Source of the DNA: Deroplatys truncata
Lineage: Eukaryota > Arthropoda > Insecta > Mantodea > Mantidae
DNA: 64,000 bases
Direction: 5' to 3'
NCBI GenBank assembly: GCA_030765065.1
Contig: CM060986.1
Coordinates: 136,059,142 to 136,123,141 of the forward strand
Below, piece by piece: positions 11,359-20,249 of the stretch (positions are counted from its first letter, which is position 1; every line of letters begins with the position of its first letter). The position numbers were made by a program, and so were the translations under genes. The notes beneath the pieces are model-generated. The model was not told the origin of the DNA, did not search any database, and was given only the letters and a program-made list of their open reading frames with translations.

Positions 11359-11483
11359 TAAATGTAGAAATTTTATTTTTAGTATCGAGATATCAAACAC
11401 TTTAATTAAACAGTTAAAGCATTTTCTTTTGTGGAGGTATTATAAAATTCTCCACTTAATAGCTACTTAGGGTAGTATAAAAT

Positions 11484-11812
11484 CTGCCCTGCGCCTTGGC
11501 TAGAGCGCGGAGCTCTGGTTCCCAATGCGCCCGGTTCCATCCCACCCATAGGGATGCAAATGTTCAGTCCCGGGTAAAGGACCAGTGTCCACTAAGTATT
11601 GTGAGGAAAGTAAAGAGCTGCGATAGGCAGCGGTCCTGGTCTCGTGAACAACTTTCAAGCTGGGGGATGCGCGATCTGACCGCATCACCTCCCCATAGTG
11701 GTTGGCTGATCGCCAAGCTCTACCGTGCGTAAGTGGGCGAGAGGCCGGCAATCGTGTTGGCAGACCAAGGCCCTTCGCGGGCTGTAGCGCCACAGGATTT
11801 ATTTATTTAATA
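11484..11812 (+). repeat. tRNA-derived SINE (GC-rich, plus strand)
   Basis: A GC-rich block of about 330 bp stands out from its AT-rich surroundings. It opens with a tRNA-like head: TGCCCTGCGCCTTGGCTAGA (A-box-like TGGCTAGAGCG) and, about 45 bases later, CCGGTTCCATCCCA (B-box-like, one base off GGTTCRA). It closes with CTGTAGCGCCACAGG, a small hairpin, and the AT-rich tail ATTTATTTATTTAA. Overlapping ORFs of 78 and 97 codons on opposite strands have no family signature. Confidence 0.68.
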
Positions 11813-12496
11813 TAAAATATGTAATTTTTGGAGGGAACAGGAATACATCTGTTGGGAATAACAAAGAGATGAGGATAATTAAGAGGACATAATATGGAAC
11901 GGTACGAAGAGACTCAATGCTGAGGTGGATGATGGCTGGTGTCATCGAAAAACCCAGGAGTTTATGAACAAATGTCATAATTAAAGGTGAAAAACAATTA
12001 TTTTTCAGTTATACTTCCAAAATAATAGTTAAATACGTTCAAGAATGTTACGCATGACCGTAAAAGCAAGATATCCATGGGGTTCAACGTTACTTGCCTG
12101 ACCCAGAATATTTCGCATCAAGCCATGTTCCCAAGAGTTATCGGAAGATAATGCTCGCCCCCTTCTCTTCCTCCTTTCATGTACACATGAATTTTTAAGT
12201 TGCTGTTAACAACAATACATATGCCGCGTTACATCTGAATACTTGTTATGATTAGTGCTCGTTAACTCACCTTGAAAGAATTCGCGTCTATCATTATCGT
12301 AATAACCTTCATATATCGGTTTCCAGGATGCTAACAATTATATATTACAAAACGGCATCACGTGCAACTGCCTTTCGCCTGGGTATCGTAAGAGCTCAAC
12401 AACGTAATCAAATGTGATTGACAGAAGATTTCTATTGTAACTTGGAAACGCTAAAGAAGCGCCGGTTATAGGGTTTCACATCATGCGTACATTTTT
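11813..12496. other. Spacer, no gene seen
   Basis: No coding signal or repeat family member recognised in about 680 bp. Confidence 0.4.
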
Positions 12497-13083
12497 ACTT
12501 TCTCTACTACGTATAGTAGGTAGGGGAAGTATTGCATTTCACTCAAACATTTGATACCGAGATTTCACCGGAAATAGATGTTTTGAGACCCCCTGAATCC
12601 AAAAAAAAGGATTTTTGGAAACATGTCCGTGTGTGTGTCTGCCTGTGTGTGTCTGTGAACAGCATAACTCAAAAACGAACAGTCGGATAAACACCAAACT
12701 TGGTATTTAAATCTCTTTAAAACACACAATTTATTTCAAATAAGTTTTTTGTGTGGTATAAATTGTTTCTAAGGTATCCGTTATTATAGATTCGAAATGT
12801 TCAGTTCTTGGTCATTCTCTTAAGTCCTTTCAACATTCGGTTGTTTCTGGCGATTGCATGGAAACAGTATGGCATTTTAAAGATAGCATACAGCGTCCAG
12901 TTCTTAAACATTTGACTATCGCTGTTCCCTTTGTATCTATAATGAAATATGTAATGTAGCTATTTCTGCAAAGGTTTATTTAGATTAAAATGGAAGTAGA
13001 TAGAAAATAAGCTTTAGTAATAATATCATACCCATTATTAAGGGATAGAGGTAGAGAAAGTCGTGTGAATGTAACACATCAGA
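12497..13083 (-). repeat. Family A repeat, internally deleted copy
   Basis: On the minus strand it starts at 13083 (TCTGATGTGTTACATTCACA) and ends at 12497 (CGTAGTAGAGAAAGT). Both termini are present but the copy is only 587 bp. The segment with the CTGGGGTGGGG landmark is missing: the sequence jumps near 12710-12725. The 5' half (ATACTGTTTCCATGCAATCG) matches the divergent subfamily at 59251-60060. Confidence 0.88.
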
Positions 13084-13344
13084 TCTTTATTTTTGGAACC
13101 GTTCCATTCTCCGAATCGTTTCAAAATAAGTCTAGTCCTAATTGTTTTGAGGTATTCTAGAGAGTACCGTATAGGACCTTGCGCGAGTTCCCGACACTTC
13201 CTGCATCTTAAAATATATGCCCAACGTAAATATGAAATGTAGTATTTATTCAAATTTTTGTTGGTGATTGTTATTTGTAGATTTACTGACTCTCTGACAG
13301 ACTAACTGAACTGACTGAGCTGATTGTCTTCTTTTAGAAGTTTT

Positions 13345-13588
13345 TAACGCGCGTTCTTATTACATAGGTACCACAGGCGGTGGATACTTGATACATGAAA
13401 TGAAATGATATTTGGAAAAGGAAATTTGGAAAGGAAACGTTTAGTTTATCTCCCTGGCATTTACCAGTTATGAGGTCTGAGGAAAACCTGGAAAAACCTT
13501 CAGTCAAGGAGGACGTTTCTGGTGGGATTCGAACCATAGGTCACCCGATCACGAGTTTGCGCCTTAATTACTTCTGCTACTCCGGTCA
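13345..13588 (-). repeat. tRNA-derived SINE (family 3), minus strand
   Basis: Read on the minus strand: CTGACCGGAGTAGCAGAAGT (head), CTATGGTTCGAATCCCACCA (a clear B box) and then GGTTTTTCCAGGTTTTCCTC...GGTAAATGCCAGGG. The GTTTTTCC..GGTTTTCC..CAAATGCC-type core recurs in the SINE at 51.8-52.4 kb. Weak family A-like sequence (GGATTCAGGGGCCCTCAAA, about 13670) follows it. Confidence 0.72.
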
Positions 13589-13654
13589 GTACACTGATTG
13601 ACTGACTGACCAACCAACCGACCGACTGACTTGTGTGTTGTGTAACTTCTTATA

Positions 13655-13750
13655 AAACATTGTTTTCTGGATTCAGGGGCCCTCAAATTTCACACAAAAT
13701 TTCCATACAACATTTTGGGAATAAATATTTCTTCCTCTACCATCGGCAAA
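13655..13750 (+). repeat. Diverged family A fragment
   Basis: CTGGATTCAGGGGCCCTCAA and nearby AAAATTTCCAT...CATTTTGGGAATAAATATTTCTTCCTCTAC follow the order of the family A 3' segment, but identity is low. It is probably an old fragment. Confidence 0.45.
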
Positions 13751-14414
13751 TATCAAGTACTTAAAATGCTTAATAAACCAAGGATTTTATTACAACTACA
13801 CTAGGAAATAAATTACTCCTATCATCCTACATTGCAGTAAATGTTGTAGCTTATGACATTACTTTAAACACTACACTATATGTCAGTTATATTATGATTA
13901 GACATTACTGGCTTCATGAAGAGTACGTAAAATGTGCAGGATCAGTTGGTTTTTGCCCCAAGAAACAAAAAGCTGATGATGGAAGGAGCCAGTGTAAGAG
14001 TAGAAATTACAACCCTAAGAAAACTAATGACTAAAGTAATTGCCATTTGTCTTGTTTTTTAATCAGGAACATCAGAATGTAAATAAAAACAAGGTTCTTA
14101 ATGAATAAACAAGTTATAAAACTACCGTTCTTCAAACGCTTGCTTCTGTTGTGACGCAAACGCATACAGACAAAAGACACAAAGAGAACATAATTACTTT
14201 TAATTGGTCTCTTCAGGCCATTGTAGTTTGTTTCCTAGAATGCAATTTCCGGATATTTAGTAACGTGATTTATATTACAGTCTCAAATTTATCTTTCTTT
14301 CCGTCTTTGGTTAAGTAAATTTTAAAGAGAAATAATTACTGGGGTCCTGCTATTCTTTGGCTGAAAAAGCTGTATTTTGAATAAAATTATGACCTGGAAT
14401 GCTTTTGTCTAGTT
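13751..14414. other. AT-rich spacer, no gene seen
   Basis: No coding signal or known repeat recognised. Confidence 0.4.
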
Positions 14415-14418
14415 AGTA

Positions 14419-15338
14419 TGAAGTAGGTGTTTTGTTGGAGTTGTTTATTTATTTAGCTCCACGTATGGACGCCAATTTGAAGAAGTTGGTTTGTTACACG
14501 TATGGAAAGTCAGTTTGAAGAAGATGGTTATCAGCCCCAAATATTTAAAAATATTAACTTTGTAATTTAACTGTTTCTTTAAATATTTAATATTTATTTT
14601 GCCTCGGCTACGTCAGTATTTGTTAAAGACATGGAAGTCTTAGCAGGGCGTGATGCGACAAGAATGTAGGCTTACAAAAATTGTAAGTTTTAATTCACTC
14701 CTTTTTATTAATCCTTGACACAAATTAAATATCACTTCACTGATGTCGAGCGCTGTGAGATTCTTTTATTTAATACTTGCGCTTTTTAACACGTATACTT
14801 ATTTTTCGTCTCACACGAATACGTAATTAATTTCTCGAGGACGCATCTCGCGTCTGGTTAGTAACTCTGTCTGCAGGCAACGGAATTGATTTCAACCGTC
14901 TAAACTTGTAAATTTCTGTATTTCAAGTCTCTGATTGGCTAATCCTACTCCAATAGAATACCTGCATTTAAATAAAGCTTTTTCTGGTTGTTGATTGGGT
15001 ATTTTTAAACTGTCACTAAAATTACATTATTGTTACTCCAAGAATCACAAGTAGTGCGGTTAAACTTTCTTACTCATTATTGACTCAAGGTTACCTCGTT
15101 GTTACCTCATTGTTAGCAACGTTTAACTTATTATTCTCACAGCTCCTACATTATTAAATTACGTAATGCATTCACATAACATTATTACACATGGATACAA
15201 TAATATAAACATTTGCAATGACTGTTACATACATTTTACAAATTATTACATACACATATTGCTTCAAGGCGGGCTGTTATTGAATTTACTATTATATAAT
15301 TTGACTGAAATCATTTAAGTGTTAAAAATACTGCTTCA
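14419..15338 (+). repeat. Solo LTR, family B copy 1
   Basis: A 920-bp repeat that starts TGAAGTAGGTGTTTTGTTGG and ends TAAAAATACTGCTTCA, the TG...CA termini of retroviral-type LTRs. It is flanked by a perfect 4-bp target duplication, AGTA (14415-14418 and 15339-15342). The same sequence occurs at 22823-23800 and, inverted, at 49467-50439. The interior has two CCAAT-type motifs (GATTGGCTAAT, TCCAATAG) and AATAAA. No gag/pol or second LTR is adjacent, so this is a solo LTR left by recombination. A 4-bp duplication fits Gypsy-like elements better than BEL (5 bp), but the clade cannot be fixed without the internal region. Confidence 0.88.
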
Positions 15339-16136
15339 AGTATCCTGGCATTAACCTATTCGAAACTTATTACAGAAAATCAACTTAAAGTTACGTTTTT
15401 CTAAATTGTCATAAATAGTTGCTGTACAAATTAGGTGTAAAATACTCTGTTATAGAAAATAAAACCTTTTAGAATATCAGGTACTGAAGAGAAGTCGAGT
15501 TCTACTCCATATGTGTAAGGAATGAGACCTTCCATGTATATACCAGGTGAGTCAGCTGCGCCTATTTATTTTTGAATTTATGCAACGTGCTAAGCGACAT
15601 ATATGATTTACGACTTTCTTGAATGTCTTCTAATGGCCGATTTGCGTAACACTTTATAGAGGAGAGATACATAACTCAGTGCATAAGCGTTTTACGGGAC
15701 AAAATGCAATCGCTATGTATGTCGATATAAAAAACACCCCACCCTGACACTGGGAGTTTCAGTAGCAATTTTAGCCAATTTTACAAACTTTTATTCTTTA
15801 GCATACATCATTGCACCCCTTTGAAGATGTCCCTGAAGGAACAACCTTCACATGCATCGGTTGACAAAACCATTTGAAAACAAAACGGCAGATCTACACA
15901 GTGCGACCAATTGGATTTAAGCCGTTAGTCCAATGCACAGCCTTGTCAAAAAACGCTAAGTATTAGGTAGAGAATTTCTCTTATTTCAGATCATGCAGTA
16001 ATTGTAATGACTAATGCAGTTTATTTGTTTAAATTAAAACTGCTAAACCGAGCTAAAAACATTGTATGACGCTGCAAAAGGCGTGTAAAGATTCGAGGTG
16101 GGATTTAATTCTGCGATTACTAATTCGTATAGGAAC

Positions 16137-16240
16137 CTCAACTGGCAAGGTAGCATTGGCCCAATGGTATTATCATGGTTTCTTTAACACTGTGCCACTT
16201 TAATTCGGGTTCAAATCCTTCGGATGAATTTCAAACTTTT
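16137..16240 (+). repeat. Degenerate tRNA-like head inside the TIR element
   Basis: The order is GGTAGCATTGGCCCAATGGT (A-box-like region) and then TTCGGGTTCAAATCCTTCGG (B box), about 50 bases apart. There is no sound acceptor stem. Read as a SINE head or tRNA relic. Confidence 0.5.
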
Positions 16241-16384
16241 TATTACCTTTTGTTTTATCTTATTGGGCCTATAATTTGATATTATGATATAAACAACATC
16301 TTATAACATTATAAGTGTACATGTTTACCACCGCAAAGCCCAAATCATATACGGGCACACTCATACGTGAAGAATGCAGGCAGA

Positions 16385-16666
16385 TTACACCGCGCATGTT
16401 ACAGCATGCAAGAAGGTCTCTCCGGCAACGCACACAAATGCGTATTGATGAAGGAGGTCGTCATTTTGAACATTTACTTCCTTGATGAAATCCACGCTCT
16501 TTAACAATTTAATATTTTGTTTACCCGTGAACTTAGCACATTTACACCTCCTTTGTGAATAGAAGAAGTGAAACATAAGGTTTAAACATGAAACAAAAAC
16601 TGTTATATTTAATATCGGTTTACAACACCAGATACGGTACAGATTATTAGGGTAAACAATATACAC
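16385..16666 (-). CDS. Unrecognised 93-codon ORF in TIR element
   Basis: I do not recognise this reading frame. The translated stretch includes RRCKCAKFTGKQNIKLLKSV and ends HAVTCAV. It has no signal peptide, no catalytic motif and no catalytic spacing of a transposase. It lies wholly inside the 15543-17130 element, so if it ever was coding it would be an element-borne fragment. Chance openness is the simplest explanation. Confidence 0.12.
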   Translation of the reverse strand: MYIVYPNNLYRIWCCKPILNITVFVSCLNLMFHFFYSQRRCKCAKFTGKQNIKLLKSVDFIKEVNVQNDDLLHQYAFVCVAGETFLHAVTCAV

Positions 16667-16797
16667 AATTATCTGATTCTAATTCCTATGTCTTTGGCTC
16701 ACAGGAGAGCCATTAACAAAAATAAATTAATTAGTACACTAAAATACAGAAAATAAACACAAGGAGAGAAAAAAAGAACCAAAACAATTTTATGTTT

Positions 16798-16868
16798 AAA
16801 TCAGATTCGAACCTCCAAAGCTAACCTTTGCTTCACCACATTCCGGCAGCTAAACCACTCGGACAGAA
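16798..16868 (-). repeat. tRNA-like segment (Ser/Leu-like layout), minus strand
   Basis: On the minus strand: TTCTGTCCGAGTGGTTTAGC, then GCCGGAATGTGG, then TTTGGAGGTTCGAATCTGAT. The GTCCGAGTGGTT-type D arm and the long gap before GGTTCGAATC resemble a tRNA with a long variable arm. Stems are imperfect and it lies within a transposon, so a relic or SINE head is more likely than a working gene. Confidence 0.5.
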
Positions 16869-17255
16869 CCCACTTAGTTTATCCCGTTATTTGGGAAAAT
16901 GTTCCTCTATCTCCTTGCAAGCATTATATGCATGAAAGGCCGTCTTTTTTAATGCTTTAGCAGCTCTTTTGTTCTCATTCAGGCCTTTAATCATTAATGG
17001 GGATTGCGTATAGTACCAAATAGAAAGGCAGAGCTACAATAACAGTTTTTTTGCTAAAAGGGTTAATGTTTTCACATTAGGCTATGAACTACGTGCTGCA
17101 TAGATACCTAGGGACAGCTGACTCACCTGGTATAGTGTGACGCAGCTATTAATTAGATGGCGCTGGCCGGCTGACCATTTGAAGGGATACGGCGAGATAA
17201 GCGGTCCAGCTCTCGCCCAGCGTAAGCACCAGAAGTGGTACCGAGAGATAATCAA

Positions 17256-17332
17256 GAGTCTTCTGGACGTTTCTCTCTCCCCGCCTCCCGAATATTGTAG
17301 AACTCTTTGGAAAACTCCAGAGGCTATATAAG
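17256..17332 (+). promoter_or_regulatory. Candidate heat-shock promoter: HSEs plus TATA box
   Basis: Two clusters follow the heat-shock-element rule of alternating GAA and TTC pentamers on a 5-bp grid. The first, 17256-17273, reads GAG-tc-TTC-tg-GAC-gt-TTC. The second, 17290-17322, has units GAA, TTG, GAA, CTT, GAA, CTC, GAG at exact 5-bp steps, with three perfect GAA cores 10 bp apart. TATATAAG follows at 17325-17332. This is the hsp70-type layout bound by the HSF trimer. The region is more GC-rich than its surroundings and lies outside the flanking TIR element. The gene it might drive is not recognised; a chance match or promoter relic is possible. Confidence 0.5.
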
Positions 17333-17375
17333 CAAGTACGTTCCGTGTTTCTGATGCGACAACAAGGGCGGTTTT

Positions 17376-17597
17376 ATGTGTGCGTTTGAAACGGCACTTG
17401 TGGCATACAATGAGTGCTTCAAGAGATTAGAAATGTCTACTCCCCAGCGAGTGAACCATCCAATCGGAGCTGCTTCGCTCGTATTTCACTACGTCGTGAA
17501 AAAAAGTGAAGTGACAGGAAACACTGAACTGGATAACATTAGTGAAATGATAGTGAGAACTTTGCGAAATGACAGTGGAAACTGGACAAAAACATAA
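17376..17597 (+). CDS. Unrecognised 73-codon ORF behind the HSE/TATA
   Basis: The ATG lies about 50 bp downstream of the TATA box, so it falls near the start of any transcript from that promoter. The frame opens MCAFETALVAYNECFKRLEM and ends DSGNWTKT before two stop codons. It is hydrophilic and shows no signal peptide, membrane segment or known chaperone motif; it does not look like Hsp70 or a small Hsp. An upstream ATG at 17354 opens an 11-codon frame. It may be a first exon, a noncoding stress transcript, or chance. Confidence 0.22.
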   Translation: MCAFETALVAYNECFKRLEMSTPQRVNHPIGAASLVFHYVVKKSEVTGNTELDNISEMIVRTLRNDSGNWTKT

Positions 17598-17621
17598 TAA
17601 TAAGTCTGTAACCAAAACGTT

Positions 17622-19754
17622 TCTGGTAATTTTCTATTTTGGATAAATGACTGATGTTAACGTATATGTTGGATTACACTGGCGCTAAAAATCGTGTTCT
17701 TAATTTATTTTATTTGTGTAACCTTATATTTACGCATATATATGTTTTAACCTCAACAATTCTCAATTAGTGAGGATATGATATTCTATCATCTTAATTA
17801 ACTCTCCAAAATAGGGCACGAAGTATAAAACTCAAAATATTTCCCAAATTATTGATTTCTGTAAAACATTGACATGCATCATTCACTCTGAATGTATTTG
17901 TAAAGAGAAATATTAGCGGAAAGATCTTAGGAGATTTTTTTTCTCTTTCCTTCGTGTGTGTATTCTTTTCATAAAAGAGACTCACTAATGTTTCGGTGGA
18001 AGGTTAAAACAGGTGACTATGGGAAAACCTATAATTCAGAGCTTGATGGTTGAGTCTGTGTGTGGGCTCTGAATAATGGGTACCTACGATGAAAACAGTT
18101 TTCAGTCTCGTTATTTTCTTCGAATATATTTGGATTGATCATCAGGAACATGCATGTAAAATCATAAAATAATATGCCGAAGATTAGAAAAGTGCATTCG
18201 CATTCATGAACCGCCACACTGAGGTGAAAGAATGATATATGAGAGCTAAGAAGAATGCAAGTTTGCCTTTCACGTTCACATTTTGTATATTACCAAAATC
18301 AAATCAATAATACATCTAGGTGTTACATAAGTGAATGCCCACTTTCCCATATATCCTGCGATTCAACACTATGATTTCTCTATCTTTATGAAATATCAAA
18401 AATCCAGACATACGAAACAAATCATAACGGCATAACAAAATAATGTTTATTTCCACAAAGCAAGCCGCTGCAATGAAATGCGCTTGATTTCATCCATAGA
18501 TTTCACAACTACGTGAAACTGAAATATATAATGAATTAATTCGGACACTAAAGCAAACTTTGAGCATTTTAGATTCAATATTTTTAGATAATACTATACT
18601 GAGAGCTATTTTCGGCTCTGCTTATAAAACAAAATTTGGTTGGGAACGCCCATTTATTCGTTTTTGTATGCAATTCGTTTCATTATCCTTCCTAAAATGA
18701 CTAATTGCTACTCTTATCATGCATAGATTTCCATCAGTATAATAAAGTAATAAAGTAGCATTACTCTGGCTGCTAAATTCCCTCAGCAATAGGGTTGATA
18801 ATCAGGCCAGGTGCTCTATGCATGTTGAACATTCTGGAAGCTCTTTATTGCCAACGGTGCTCTTCGTCTCCTCCAACTATCGAAAAGATTTGAGAGAACT
18901 ACTTCCGGTATAATAAGCGCGTATTGAGTCGACATCATTCATTTGGGTTGAGGCGAGTTATTACCTGCAGTAATAGTTATGTTATTGGCTTGATTTAGCG
19001 AGTGATTGCGAATTGTCGACGCAGAAGAAGAAACAAGGAGAAAAGGAAACGATGATATAAATCGCATGATAGCAACAGTTTCTTAATGCGTTTGTTAGCA
19101 GCTGAGATTTTGTAACCAGGAAGAGTAATAAAGGTGGTGTAATAAACAGAAGGTCGCTAGCACGAGAGGAATTAACTTTACAATATTTTTCGATGAGCTT
19201 CTTGAAGCTTGATATTGTCAAAAGGGTGTGGTAGAGACTTCCAGGAATGTCTCAGATGAGGCAAAGTACCTTGCAGTAAACGACAGACTATGAGTTTTAA
19301 CCATACAACAAAAACCTAACGTCAACGAATCAACAACACCAGAAAATGTTTCTAACGTCACAGTTAATGTGTACAGAGCAGTCAAATGCTGCTAACTACA
19401 CTTTGTCTGAGCTAACGAGAAAATCGGTGTAGCTTAAGGTCTGGAAAAAGTCAAAGAAATAACAATGAATGCTTCGTAAACGGTTATTGGTACTAAGAAA
19501 TATATTTAACATACATTTTACGTATTATGGAGATCTAAGTTTTGCCTAAGTAAGTTTTATTCTATCTCATAAGTTTTCGAAGTTATTTAGAAGACAATTA
19601 AACTGATATGGTCTTCAAAACTGATTAACAGAACATTCAAGATACGTATTTTATTTATTCATCATTTTCAAAAGTATTACTCAAAACGTTTAGTCTCTTA
19701 TGTATGAAAACGAAATCTTCGAAATTTCTCATTAGAAATGACATAAAAATGGGA

Positions 19755-19757
<3 letters not shown>
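17622..19757. other. Spacer, no gene seen
   Basis: Roughly 2.1 kb of AT-rich DNA. Several 60-80-codon ORFs on the minus strand (17794, 18029, 18982) lack any family signature. If the HSE at 17.3 kb is real, part of this could be intronic or 3' UTR, but no convincing splice site was identified. Confidence 0.35.
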
Positions 19758-19797
<40 letters not shown>

Positions 19798-19815
19798 CAA
19801 CAACAACAACAACAC
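19758..19815 (+). repeat. Compound (AAT)n(AAC)n microsatellite
   Basis: About 12 AAT triplets pass directly into about 7 CAA triplets. Confidence 0.96.
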
Positions 19816-19985
19816 TAGTCTGCATGATATCGGATGACTGAAAACTAATAAGTGATTCTGACTCACTTTTTATGCTGATTTCAGAACTGCTTTTAGTTTT
19901 TTTCTATCACGTACAGTTTTTTTCACAATTTCACTTCAAAAATATAAGTTGAGCCATTAGATGATGTACTGTTGAAGGTAAGTTT

Positions 19986-20022
19986 ATCACTTCTTGGAGG
20001 GAAAATCACTTCTTGGAGGGAA
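19986..20022 (+). repeat. Short direct duplication
   Basis: ATCACTTCTTGGAGGGAA occurs twice back to back, about 18 bp apart, just upstream of the transposon-like pseudogene. Confidence 0.9.
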
Positions 20023-20249
20023 TACAGACTTGTAAGTCTTTAGCTTGTTACACTTGTAGATGCTGGTTGCTATTTGTAATTTAGGCTGTGTTGTTAATAT
20101 TAGAGGCTTGCACTACCGGTGCTATATCTGATTGAAGTTATAAATACGTTATATCTACACGCAAGTGTATGAATAATCCAAATGTTTTCTGCTACATTTG
20201 TGGAAATTATACAGTGCTTCAGCAGAGAAGTGATTAACAAACTTTGTGA

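Larger units (their letters stand above)
15541..17132. mobile_element. TIR DNA element with TA target, 1588 bp
   Basis: Inverted ends CCAGGTGAGTCAGCTG (15543-15558) and CAGCTGACTCACCTGG (17115-17130) match perfectly over 16 bases and sit between TA dinucleotides (15541-15542, 17131-17132). Weaker pairing continues inward (TATGCAACGTGCTAAG against TATGCAGCACGTAGTT). The TA target suggests the Tc1/mariner superfamily. I recognise no transposase inside: the 93-codon minus-strand ORF at 16385-16666 has no family signature. Two tRNA-like segments lie inside (16137-16240 plus, 16798-16868 minus), so the element was either hit by SINEs or carries them. Confidence 0.75.

Noticed and set aside
11496-11793. 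Overlapping 78- and 97-codon ORFs on opposite strands
   Set aside because: Both lie in a GC-rich SINE; GC richness keeps frames open by chance. No family motif.
14419-15338. A full-length LTR retrotransposon or integrated virus
   Set aside because: Only single LTRs are found; no primer-binding site, gag, pol or env sequence follows any of the three copies within the window.
16798-16868. Functional tRNA-Ser/Leu gene
   Set aside because: Stems are imperfect, it lies inside a transposon, and similar A/B-box pairs occur many times in the window as SINE heads.
17376-17597. Hsp70 or small heat-shock protein gene downstream of the HSEs
   Set aside because: The translation has neither the Hsp70 N-terminal ATP-site motif nor an alpha-crystallin domain; the product stays unknown.
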